Positions 1 through 12,800 of a stretch of 64,000 bases of DNA are shown here, piece by piece (the stretch's first letter is position 1; the number at the start of each line of letters is the position of its first letter). Made by a program: the position numbers and the translations under genes. This stretch comes from Phymorhynchus buccinoides (taxonomy: Eukaryota; Mollusca; Gastropoda; Neogastropoda; Raphitomidae). Location: positions 37,835,278-37,899,277 of the forward strand of contig CM065703.1 in the NCBI GenBank assembly GCA_017654935.2, written 5' to 3'. The notes beneath the pieces are model-generated. The model saw only the letters and a program-made list of their open reading frames with translations, made no database searches and had not been told where the DNA came from.

Positions 1-50
1 TAAATGTAATGGTAATTTTGGCTGAAAAATGGTTGGCGGTGAAAGGGTTA

Positions 51-195
51 AAGTGATTTCTCACTGCATTAATCATTTTTGGTAATCTTTAAGAACTGAT
101 TTTAGTGTTGTCCCTTCGCGGTCTGTGGACTTGGTGGCCCTTGTACCGCAGTTTTCAGAGGATTGGACTTCAGACCATTCTGATGCCTGCTACTT
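51..195 (+). repeat. partial TIR element (TGATGCCTG family)
   Basis: Homologous to 35164-35302 (AGTGATTTCTCACTGCATTA, TTTTCAGAGGATTGGACTTC, TTCTGATGCCTG). Its left part is replaced by the end of a TTAACCC MITE (1-51). Confidence 0.75.
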
Positions 196-300
196 TACAT
201 CTGTTCAATTATCTGTGTGCGTGTGTGTGCGTTTAAATGTGCGCATGCATGTATATGTATGCGTGCATGAATTTACTCAATTACTGTTGGGTTTTTTCAG

Positions 301-388
301 ATGAAAATTTTAAATTCAAGCATGAGAAGGATTTTCTCCTTTCTATGGCGAACCGTGGTAAAGACACCAACGGATCCCAGTTCTTCAT
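301..388 (+). CDS. NKTR: NKTR exon a (cyclophilin core)
   Basis: The acceptor TTTTTTCAG ends at 300 and the donor GTAAGT starts at 389. The exon enters with two bases completing an Asp codon and leaves with AT. It encodes [18 protein letters not shown] followed by [11 protein letters not shown], the highly conserved cyclophilin segment that lines the substrate pocket (the NGSQFF strand). Confidence 0.92.
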
Positions 389-3300
389 GTAAGTTTGAAC
401 TGTAGTCGGACTTTTTGCATTTCTTTTACAGACCTGTGCAATCTATTGCTAAGTTCCATCTCTATTAGCTTGACCCTTCTCATTTTGTATTGAATTTTTT
501 TTTGTTAAGGCTTAATAAAGCACACAGAATTGTCAAACTCATGATTGGATGCAAGTTCTTTTTGTGATGCAATGGAGCCTCCCTAATACAGGGTTCCCAC
601 TGTCCTTACAGGTGCTTATAGGTTTTTATGTTTGTGGATGGGCCTCATAAGGCCTTATAGGTGCTTATATTTAACCTATCGGTCCTTACAGAAAGTACTT
701 GGGTCCTTATGGATAACAAAAAGTCATCATTTTTTGGCAAAGGACGAAAAAAAAATCGAAAGTGTGCACATTTAGTCTTAAAACTTTGAAAAATGACAAA
801 TAGTTCCCCCACCTTTTGGGAGTTCTGTGCTTGTAACTTCCTCTAATCTGCGACTCTCTTTAACTCTGCCCTTTCCCTTTGCTTTCTATCTCCTATCTTT
901 CTGATTTATTGGCCCATTCTCCTGACTTTGATAAAAAAAATCTTCCAAATAATTTTTCTCCCTTAAGCTCCTCCGAAATCGGAATGTGTCGGCTGTACGC
1001 AGCGGGGAGACCAGTGAAAATTGAAAACCGGACACATATGTGCCTTGCCCATTATGGCCATATGGCCTGGGAACACAGAAGAAGACAATAAATTATGTGT
1101 CTTTATATCGATGTGAGAAAAATGGAATTGTTTGTACATGTTGAGCTATGTTTAGAGAAAGATGGTGAACAAATCTTCAGCATAATGTATCTCATTAACC
1201 CCTTCACTGCCTGCCCCGTGTTTACTGCGGTGTGTGATGTCATTGATGATGTCATAACTTTTGATGTCATAGCCCTGGAATGATGGATTTGGGTTTAGAC
1301 AAGTCGGAAAAGATATATCTCTAGACCATTTTCTTTTATCGATTCTAGCAGGTCTCTTTTCATTTCTATAAGAAATCGTTAATTTCTCAGTTTTCCTTTG
1401 GCAGTGAAGGGGTTAAGCCTGATGAATGGATTGGTTTGTTTCATGGATTATGTGTTGTGAACGGTAACTTGAACTTTCTCTTGACTCTGTTATGTCAGTT
1501 CAGCTTTTGAAAGAAAATGAAGGGGGGGGAAAAGGCTCTGTATTATCTACTCCTTCTTCCCCCTTTTCCTTTTCACATTCTAATGTTGGGCACACCAATC
1601 TCTATCTCTCTATTTCCCCTCTTGATTCAGTTGGTTGAAATGTCAAAAGTTTCCCACAGCCTTTGATACTTTAGATGTTTGTGTACTTAAATATTGTGTT
1701 TCTGCTTTCGTTTTCTTTAAGCTTTAAAATGTGTGTGTGCATGTATGTTTGTGTGTGTGCAAGCATGCATGCGTGCGTGCTTGCATACGTTTAACCACTT
1801 TAAGTTTGATCAGTTGAATGGAATCACAGAGAAAAGATGATGATTTGTCCGTGTGTGTATTGCTCGTGTTATTTCTTCTTATTTGATGTGGATATTTAGA
1901 TAGTTGGCTTGAGTAAAGGTATATTGATTGGACAGACATGTACAGTCTGTCCAAGATACACATTTTTGCCGATGTGATTTCACTTTGTGCGACAACGATT
2001 TTTTTGTATTAGATTTGTTAAAACTATCATAATTATGTTGATGCAATAGCTATGACGATGACTTTTCAATATGCCTTACATTCACAGGTTGATAATGTTT
2101 TGACAGGTAAGTGAAAAACAAAACAAACAAAAAGTAAAAATCGTCGAAACAAAGTTGACGGGGATTTTACCGTGTTGTGTACTTGCCCCCACAGAGCCGA
2201 CGAGCGGCGAAAAATGGACCCAGGAGGGGCAGGTAACTGGGGTCAGCCTGGAAGATGATTGAAATCCCGTCTGGTTGATTCTGGTGGGGGCCCATCCGGG
2301 AGACTTGTTTGCCCATTTTCTCAGGCACAGTACTGGCTGGATGACTGGCTGGCTGGCTGGCTGGGGGGAGAGAACTCTCTGCCTCCGTTGCTTCTTCGTT
2401 CCCCTCCCCTCCCCCCCCCCCCTTTTTTGCTCCCTTGGCCCTGCCCCACATTACCCTTGTTGTTTATTTAATATGATCATAAGTGTACCGTTGTTTCTTT
2501 CGTTGCAGATTTAGAAGGGGGGGGGGGGGGGGGGGAGTTAATGTTTGGGGATTTTAAGAACTTGGTAGATTTGCACTACTTTTTATCAGGAAGCAAGTTT
2601 GAGAGTTTCTAATTGTTATTTAATTGATCAAGAGCAAGGCTTGTTTGGCCTTAAGAGTTGGAAATTTTGAAACACGGGGTATAGTATATATTTGAGAGTG
2701 GATTAACCATTTAGTTTGGAAACCAAACGGATGAAATGTTTTCTTTCAAGCATTTTAGCAAAGTGAAATTTTAAAGAAATCTCAGAGTACAGTAGTGGTA
2801 GAGACTAATACATGTAGTGTGAAATAAGGTTTCACTGTTTAATGTTTCTGGTCATTTTGAAATTGTGAATTTGTTCATTTTTGCTATTGGTTTTAAAAAA
2901 AAATGATGAAAGAAAATATAAAAGTTGTTGACAACTTCGTTTTTTTCTCTCCCAAACTTTGAAACTCCGAACTTTATTCACTGTTTTTTTAAAATTGTGT
3001 TTGGGATGATTGATTGCAAGCTTGTTGTTTTTGTCAGTTGGCCAACTGTTTTAGCTATCAAAGGTTTTAAAATAAACCGACAATTCGCTGCCACAACTAC
3101 GGTGGTGTTGTTTTTATTTATTCTAGCTTTTATTTTCTTCAAAGAAAGGAAGGGGGGAATATTTTGATTAAAATAAAAAATCTTTATAAGATGTCATTGA
3201 TTAGGCAACCACTTAGGGGTAGTGTGAATTTCAGAGTGTGTGCTAACAGTGTAGTGTAATCGGTGCTACCGTTGTTTGTGATTTTCAGAACCACAAATCC

Positions 3301-6300
3301 TGCTCCACATTTGGACAAGTGAGTATGCGTTACATTCTTTCTATCATTCACAGACCTGTTTACCCTTCCGGATTTGCCGGAATTATTCCGAAAAGTTGCT
3401 AAAAATCTGGGTAAAATAGTAAATTGCGGGTGAACGCTGAATATTCTGGGATTTCGAAAAATCGTCTATTATTTGTTTCCGTTGGTATGAAAAGACGCAA
3501 GGGTTGACCGAAACCGAATGTAAATGGCGGCCAGGCTTTTACTGTCGATTCGAAGAGCTTTTCGGGCATTTTTTTAATGGTAGAGATTGTAATTAGGGCT
3601 TGAAATGAGTCCGTTTAGATTAGATTATCACTGGAAAATACGATGATGTGAGAATTTTGAACTTTTCAATAGAAAATTAAGTGAAAATTGATCGCGATGG
3701 CGCCGAGTTGAATCGGTGTAACAATAATGTTTTATCGCGAGTCATGTACCGATGTGAATTCTGGTTGTTTTTTTCTCAAATTCTGGGTTTTTGTGTGGCA
3801 AATTCCAGGTTTTTCATTATTAGGGTAAACAGGTCTGCATTCGTTCAGTCTTCACACAAAAATACTTTCAATCATCATTTGTTTCTTCAATCGTGGATTT
3901 TTGTTTTATCTGAAGAAATGGCTTCAAATCTTCGAACAACTTCCTCGTAATGTTGTGCATAGTTGATTTTTATTAAACAAAGAATCTGTGTTTATGCAGA
4001 CCTGTTTACCTTTACGATTTTGCCGTAATTTTTAGTCAAATTATGAGAATTACGGCGACAAAAAACATACAAACTAAAAAATCCGGAAAAAAACCACTAC
4101 AGTTGCGTCAGCAAGCGATGCTTTTGAAACAATGCAGTGAAAAGTAATTCCGGTTCCCAGCATACAATGCGTGTCAATTTCTTTTCATTCTGTTTCAAGA
4201 TGGCGTCAAAGCGTCCGCGTGGTGAGAGTTCTAGGTCAAATGATTCAAAATCTGATGGAAAGACACGAAAGAAAAGGCAAATACATGATTTAAAAAATGT
4301 TTTAAAGGCCTCCCAGTGCACTATTGCTTGCATATAATTGTGTAATTACAAATACAGTGGAATCCGCTTTATCGGCCACTTTTGGGACAAGGCAAAATGT
4401 GGCCGATAAAGCGAATCGGCCGATAAAACGAACATCGAGATACTGTATGACGCAATTATGCAAGTCAAAAGCAATGACGTCAAAATTGAATGTTGCAGTT
4501 CAAATTCCAATTCTTTCCCTTTTTGTGATGTTTGTGTGTGTGTTTTGAGTCTGGATACATACAATGTACATGTAATTAAAGCCGAATCGCTATGTTGAAA
4601 ACAACAATTTTATTTTGATTACAGATGTACATGTAGATTTTAAAATCTCTCGCTTATACGAGCCATCCTGTCAGCTGTCAGTTCTTAGTGTGAAGTGACT
4701 TCCAGTGTGAGAGACAAATTGAAATGAATAAAATCTGTCAAAACACAAGAGTTCATACAGTACAGTGTATGTGTACTGTATGTGAACACTTTATTAATCC
4801 TACAACTTGACAGAAGCACGAGTAAAAGACAATGATTTTGTTTTCTTGAGTGATTTTAATGCCATGCAGGGTCTTTCAATTGACAACAGCTCACCTTCCA
4901 ACTTCACACTCAACCATGTAAACGTCAAAAGCGTGTTGTCAGTTTGTCTGTTGTTCTCCCCCTCAAAAAAGGGGGGGGGTAAAGATTACTTTTTTTTTTC
5001 TTTTCAAAATTACTATTTTTTGTTTCAGAAATTACAAATTTGCAAAATAGGGGTAAATAGGTCTGGTTTATGTTGATGGTGAGGATTATTTTGACATGAT
5101 TTTTTTTCAACTTTAAAAGCCGTCGGATCAGAGAGGTATTGTGAATAAATGATAATGTATATGATTGAGATAAGACGTTGCGATAAAATGGAAGGGAGGG
5201 AACTGGGGAGGGATAGAAAAGTGGAGAGGAGGGTGGAGAAAATCAGTGACATTTTTAGGTAATATTTTCACAGTGTTGCAACATTCTTTATTCCAACTTG
5301 TTTCTCTTCCATTTTCTCTTCCTTTGTGTCTTTTTTTTATTCATTGTTGACTACCGTATTTTTCTGACAAAAAGTCGATACTTTTTTCCCCAGACTGAGA
5401 CCCCTGCGCCTTATAATATGAGTGATAAAATAGTAAGAAACTATAATAACAGTATCTTAATGTTGCGTAAGATTTGGGGTGGGTGGGGGTGTTACCATAT
5501 TCAGGGTTCATACGCGTCAGGGAAAACTGGAAAAGTCAGGGAATTTAGACAAATGTTTTCCAGTCACTTAAAATTTCTGCTCAAAGTCAGGGAAAAGTCA
5601 AGGAATGTGATCATATACACATCCAAAAGATAATCAGCGCTTAAAAATATGGGTTGAAAAATTAGAGATAAAACATAAAACATTTTTTTAAATGCTTGTC
5701 GGTGATCTTTGCGATTTGTTATGTATTCCGGTAAGTTGTTTTTGTTTGCCATTTACACTGTATTTGTGTGGCACATGGTGACTGGAAAACGAGTTTGGGG
5801 TCAGGGAACCCTGCATATTTTACGGACTACAAGGCGCACCTGATTATAAGGCGCATCCCCAAAATTTTACACCAAATTTTGATTTTGTTGTATTATCTTA
5901 CTAATTTCTTAGTCATATTATAAGGCGCAGGGGTCTTGGTCTGGGGAAAAAAGTATCGCCTTATAGTTCGTAAAATATGGTATATTAAAAAAAGTGCGCC
6001 TTATATTCCAAAAATACAGTATATTTTTTTTCAGTTTTTCTCTCAGGGGTCTTGGTCTGGGAAAAAAAGTATCGCCTTATAGTCCGTAAAATACGGTATA
6101 TTAAAAAAAGTGCGCCTTATATTCCAAAAATACGGCATTCTTTAATCCATCTTTTTTCTCTTCTTTTGTGTATTTTTTTTCCATTGTTGATTACCGTATT
6201 TTTTGCCCGGACTGAGACCTCTGCGCCTTATAATATGAGTGATAGAATAGTAAGAAACTATAATAACAGTATCTTAATTTTGCGTAAGATTTGGGGTGGG

Positions 6301-7837
6301 TGGGGGTGTTACCATATTCAGGGTTCATACGCGTCAGGGAAAACTGGAAAAGTCGGGGAATTTAGACAAATGTTTTCCAGTCACTTAAAACTCATGGAAT
6401 ATAAAATTTCTGCTCAAAGTCAGGGAACAGTCAGGGAATTTGATCATATACACATCAAAAAGATAATCAGCGCTTAAAAATATCATGGGTTGAAAAATTA
6501 GAGAGATCAAAAAAATAAAAAAATTTAAAAATGCTTGTCGGTGATCTTTGCGATTTGTTATGTATACCGGTAAGTTGTTTTTGTTTGCCATTTACACTGT
6601 CTGTGTGGTACACGGTGACTGGAAAACGAGTTTGGGGTCAGGGAATTTGATCATGAACTTGCTGTGCGAACCCTGCATATTTTACGGACTACAAGGCGCA
6701 CCTGATTATAAGGCGCATCCCCCAAATTCTACAATATTTAGATTTTGTTTTTGTATTATCTTACTAATTTTTTAGTCATATTATAAGGCTCAGAGGTCTT
6801 TGGATGGGAAAAAAGGTATCGCCTTATAGTCCGTAAAATACGGTATATTAGAGGGAAAAAAAAGTGCGCCTTATATTCCCCAAATACGGTATTTTTCTTT
6901 CAGTTTTAAGTTCCATCATAATAGACAATTTTTGAAAAAAACCTAGGGGAGAGCACTTCGTGAAAATTAGAATTGTTTACCTCCATTACTCGGTCAGATA
7001 ACATTGCAACAATGGTGTCGAAGCTTAAGGTAGAGTAGCTCCCCCTGTTTGACCGATTGAATTAGGCAAGATCACTCCCACACACCATGAAATTACTCCC
7101 CTTAATTATTTCCGAGCAATTCCTGTTATGCCAATGTTCACCTCTGTGTGTGTGTGTGCAGTGTCCATGTGGTTTTCGGTCACGTGCTGAGCGGTCAGGA
7201 TGTGGTGAAGAAAATCGAGCAGCTGCCCACGGACTCTCGCGGCCGGCCAGAGGTGGAGGTGAAGGTTGCCAACTGCGGGGAGCTGGTGCTGCTCAAGAAA
7301 GGAAGAAGCAAGCGTAAGGAGAGAGAGAGAGAGAGAGACAAAGAGAGAGAGAGTGAGGGAGATAGAAAGAGAGAGAGAGAGAGAGAGGTGAGGTGAAGGT
7401 TGCCAACTGCGGAGAGCTGGTGCTGCTCAAGAAGGGAAGAAGCAAACGTAAGGAGAGACAAAGAGAGAGAGAGACAGAGGGAGAGTCCGGAGAGAGAGGT
7501 GGAGGTGAAGATTGTCAACTGCGGAGAGCTGGTGCTGCTCAAGAAAGGAAGAAGCAAACGTAAGGAGAGAGAGAGAGAGAGTGAGGGAGAGAGAGACGGA
7601 GGGAGAGTCCGGAAAGAGAGAGAGAGAGGTGTAGGTGAAGATTGCATACTGCGGAGAGCTGGTGCTGCTCAAGAAAGGAAGAAGCAAATGTAAGGAAAGA
7701 GAGAGAGAGGGAGAGAGAGAGGAGGAAGAGAGAGAAAGAGGTGGAGGTGAAGATTGCCAACTGCGGAGAGCTGGTGCTGCTCAAGAAAGGAAAAAGAAAA
7801 AGTAAGGCTGTGGGTGATGAGAGAGAGAGAAGACACA

Positions 7838-7882
<45 letters not shown>

Positions 7883-9839
7883 GCAGAAAGACACACAGAT
7901 CGACAGACAGTCAGTCGGAGAGAAAGCGACAAAAGCTTAGCTTTGAAATAGAGAACAAGAGAGAGAGAAACATGCACAAACAAGCAGAGGCACAAACATG
8001 AAGTGTGTATGTGTGAGAGTGCGCACTTGCACGCATAGATGTGCAAACCCTGTTGTCTGAAACAAACGCATAAACAAAGCAGGATGATGAAGAATTTAGA
8101 TAAGCTGCTGTGTGTGTGTGTGGCTGAGTTTTAACATTTTCTAATGAAGTAAGGTTCACATGTGTCAGTATGTTGGTTCCAGATAAAAAGAAAGTCCCCG
8201 TGCCATCGGAATCCTCTTCGTCTAGTTCTGATTCTGAATCTGATTCGGCGGAGGAGGAGAAGAAGAAGAAGAAACACAAGAAGAAGAAGAAGAAGCACAA
8301 GAAGAAAGACTCCAAGAAGAAGAAGAAGAACAAGGACAAGGACAAGGAGAAAGACAAGGAGAACAGACGGAAGAAAGAGCCGTCGGAAGAAGGAGAGATC
8401 GAAGAGTAAGTTTATGACCCAAGGTGCTAGCTACGAAACACTACTTCCCCTCTTCATATTGAATCTGCCACACAGATTGAACAGCATGTTGGATGTGAAG
8501 TGGGGAGGTGTTTTGTTTGCTGTGTTCATTGTTGTATGCTGTATGTTTGATGAAGGCGTATTTGCCCTGGTTGACATTAGACTCTCGCCTCTTTTTCATT
8601 CCTTTTTTTTGTTCTGCAGGAATCTCATCTCTTTACTAATGTGCTGTTTGTTCCCTGGTTTTGTCAGCAGTGGGGAGATAGAGAAGGTACCCACAGTGTT
8701 TGTGGAGAACCTTGTGGAATGTTGACTTCTCCCTATGTTGTGTCAGCAGTGGGGAGATAGAGAAGGAGAAGGTTCACACAGTGTTTGTGGAGATCCTTGT
8801 GGAATGTTGACTTCTTCTCCCTATGTTGTGTCAGCAGTGGGGAGATAGAGAAGGAGAAGGTTCACACGGTGTTTGTGGAGATCCTTGTGGAATGTTGACT
8901 TCTTCTCCCTATGTTGTGTCAGCAGTGGGGAGGTAGAGAAGGAGAAGGTTTCCACAGTGTTTGCGGAGATCCTTGTGGTATGTTAACCTGTTCTCTCTAT
9001 GTTGTGTCAGCAGTGGGGAGCCAGAGAAGAAGAAGGTACCCACGGTGTTTGTGGAGATCCTTGTGGTATGTTAACCTGTTCTCTCTATGTTGTGTCAGCA
9101 GTGGGGAGCCAGAGAAGAAGAAGGTACCCACGGTGTTTGTGGAGATCCTTGTGGTATGTTAACCTGTTCTCTCTATGTTGTGTCAGCAGTGGGGAGCCAG
9201 AGAAGAAGAAGGTACCCACGGTGTTTGTGGAGATCCTTGTGGTATGTTAACCTGTTCTCTCTATGTTGTGTCAGCAGTGGGGAGCCAGAGAAGGAGAAGG
9301 TACCCACGGTGTTTGTGGAGATCCTTGTGGTATGTTAACCTGTTCTCTCTATGTTGTGTCAGCAGTGGGGAGCCAGAGAAGGAGAAGGTACCCACGGTGT
9401 TTGTGGAGATCCTTGTGGTATGTTAACCTGTTCTCTCTATGTTGTGTCAGCAGTGGGGAGCCAGAGAAGGAGAAGGTACCCACGGTGTTTGCAGAGATCC
9501 GGCCCGACGAGATCCCGGACGTGCCGTTCCAGCAGTTCTTGTTCCGCGGCAAGAAACAGGAGGAGGAGGAGGAGGGGGTCACTGCCGCCGGAGATGCCAA
9601 GTAAGACTTCTTTAGGTTAGGTACATTATAGTCACAGAGGCGTCTCTGAAATTCGGGTTGCTCCCACCTGGAGAGCGCGTCGCAGCCAGAGGCACGCCAC
9701 CCAATTTTTTTTTTAAAATGTGCATGCGATTTTTGTGTGACTGATGAGGAAGGAAGGAAGGGAGGGGGGTAAATTTTGACCAAATGACAACTTTTTCGTT
9801 GCCACTGGGTTTAACATGTGCTAAGTGCATGAGCACACG

Positions 9840-9870
<31 letters not shown>

Positions 9871-12800
9871 TCCACGTTCAGACCGCAAGGCCTAGTGCGA
9901 AGTGAGAGGAAAAATCCCCTGTACCCAGGTTGAAAGTGACAACCAAAAAGTAATGCTTCTTGTTTATGCTAAACATGTGATGATAATCCTCTTGAACAAA
10001 GTGTTTGCATTCTTTCTGACAAAAGATAAAAAAACAGAGAAATTTGCACACACCTGTCCCTGTTAAATAAGATGCTGCTCATTGTTATGTTATTGTTGTT
10101 TTGTTTTTCTGAATAGGCTGTGGCCAGCATCTAATGTTTTGTCACTATAAATACATAATCATTAACATTCTACTGTTAGTTAACTTCTTTTTTTCCCCAG
10201 CTGAATAACCCTATATATGTACCCCACCTAAGGATAGGGTTTGGGAGGGAGGGATAGCTTAGAAGATAATGTAGTATTCATGAGTGTATCTGCATGGTAC
10301 TGATTGGGGGGGGGGGGGGGTGGGGGGGGGTTCACTGTGCATACGTTTTTGCTTTTCTTGGGGGGAGCCTAAACTTTGATGGTTTATAATTCTATGTACC
10401 TTTGCCCATTTATACTTTTACCCTTTTTTTTGTACACAATTCATAATCATGACTTACCCTGTGCTCACCCCTGGTTTATTGTTGGTGTTATCAATTATTG
10501 GTGACAGTTATGATAGAGATGGAATTACTATTGTAGTCATAATTTTTATTATGACTATTATGTCACTGTCTGTGTATGTATCATTTTTGTATGTGTGTGT
10601 GTCTTTGTTTTGTTTTCGTGAAATTTGTAAAATGGAAAACAAATTTCAATAAAAAACAAATTTAAAAAAAGCAAGTTTCATGGCAGATAAGAGAAGGAAA
10701 CGACTATGGTTTTTTGTTGCAGGGAAACTGAGCGAGAGAGACGTCGGTCGTCCCAAGATAATCGCCGAGAGAGAAACGTGCGAACCCGTGTGATGTACTC
10801 ATCTACGGGGAGACGCATCAAAGGCCGGGGAAGTATTGTGAGTGGAATGAAAAATGAATAACTGCAGGATTTCACAAAATCTCCGGAAAATTTTAAAATA
10901 AAGTGGTGGGTTAGGGTAATCCCAAACATTAAACAACAACAAAACTTAACACACTCAGGACGAATGAGCCAGATCCGGCTCATGGCTCGCCCAACCGTTT
11001 AGGACGAATGGCCCGGATCCGGCTCATAAGAGTTTTCTGGCGTGTAACCAGCTTTCCGGTGCGACGTCATAGCCTATTTTCAGTTTGCTTTGACCTTGCC
11101 TCTCTTGAAATCAACCAATCATTGCAGACTTTACATTCAGGTTTGGTTGTAGAGGGGGGTCAAAGATCGGAATGTGAAATTTTCCTTCTTTCTATGTGTT
11201 AGCTGTTTTCGTCAATAGGAGACAAACGACGAAGGTATGGAATCTGATATTTTACAATCGTTTAGTGCATGGCATTAGTAATGTTATCTGAAAATATCAG
11301 TCCGTAACTTTTCATAACTTTTTTGTGGTGATGGGTTTTTGAACCTAGTCGAATGGCTCGTCCTAAGCGGTTGTAAGGGGAAGCAACTGGCCAGTGCCGA
11401 GTGAGTTAATCTTCTGTCGAAGAAGAATAGAGTAACCCCTCACCCTTCTTCCTTCTCATCGTTGCTCTAATTTCAAGACCAACACTGCAGGTGTCTGTAG
11501 TTCTCTGGCCTGGTTTTATTTTTGTTGTTGCTTAGTGTTTTGGATTTCCCCAACCCACCACTTTATTTTAAAATTTTCCTGAGACATTGTGAGTGGACCG
11601 AAATGTTTTCGAAAAGGTCATTTTGCTGACGGTAAAGAAAGAGTCACGGACTGGGAGGTCACGGGTTCGAATCCCATCAGTGGCGAGGTTTTTTTTCGGT
11701 CCTGGACCGACTCCTACCCAGAGTGAGTGGTTATGGGCTCAATGGGATGACTGAAACCACACAGTCGAGCTTCGTCCGCTTAACTGGATGCGATTCTGAC
11801 TGAGAGTGTTCCTCTAATTTCAAGACCAACACTGCAGGTGTCTGTAGTTTTCGGGCCTGGTTTGCTGATGGTAAAGAAAGAGTGATAAAACTAGTTCACA
11901 AATTGGTGGTTTATGGCATCAGTAAACAAGTAACCATTTCGATAGACATAAGAAGAAATATCAACAGTTTTTAAGTAGTTATATTGAAAAACAGTTGTAA
12001 TAATGTCAACAATTAAAGACTACCATTTTTTTTAGGACTATAATAATAAAGCGATACTATTTCCCCAGAGTGATAAAAATTCTGCTTAACGTCCTCCGGT
12101 CTGGAACAGACACATATGGGACATTAGTAGATATAAAGATGGTGGGAACGATCCTGGAGGCAATGACTGGAGGCAGTGCAACACCAGGAAACTCCCAAAT
12201 TTTTGACAATACAAATGTACTATTATGCGGTGACTCCCCAGACTGAGACCCCTGTGCCTTATAATGTGACTGATAAAATATTAAGAAAATATAATAACAA
12301 AATCTGAACTTTATGTAAAATTTTGGGGGCGCACCTTATAATAAGGTGCGCCTTATAGTCCGAAAGATAAAAATATGAATATGAATTCTACTGTCTGCCT
12401 ACCGTACATCTTTTCTAAATTTGGCAACACTGTCTGAATAATGTCAGAACTTGGCTGTTGTACTTTTTTTTAAAATCAGGCCACTTCTCCTGCCTTTTTT
12501 CAACTGAATCTTCCAAATAACTCTTCTCCCTTGAGCTCCTCCGAAATCGGAATGTGTCGGCTGTACGCATCGTGGAGACCAGTGAAAACTAAAAACCGGA
12601 CACATATGTACCTTACCCATTATGGCCGTATGGCCTGGGAACGTGGACCAGAAGAAGAAATCAGGCCACCTTTTTCATATTTCCATCCCAATTTTTTAAT
12701 TTGTCTTCTGTGTGTCGTTTCTTCTGTGTATGGAATAAAACGCTACCTCCAGAGTTATCATTTTTTGGGGGTTAATTATTTTTAGGGAGAAGCAAAGGGA

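Larger units (their letters stand above)
389..3288 (+). other. NKTR intron: repeats, otherwise unassigned
   Basis: Apart from the listed repeats at 800-1088 and 1195-1416, this holds a local GGTGCTTATAGG/CCTTATAGG inverted segment (590-710), (GT)n at 1727-1785 and poly-C and poly-G tracts at 2405-2425 and 2516-2535. No exon-like frame with cyclophilin similarity was seen. Confidence 0.6.

Noticed and set aside
8911..9620. Series of 83-113-aa + strand ORFs
   Set aside because: Repeats of the 88-bp array in a frame not used by NKTR; only 9451-9600 in the SGEPEKEK frame continues the gene.
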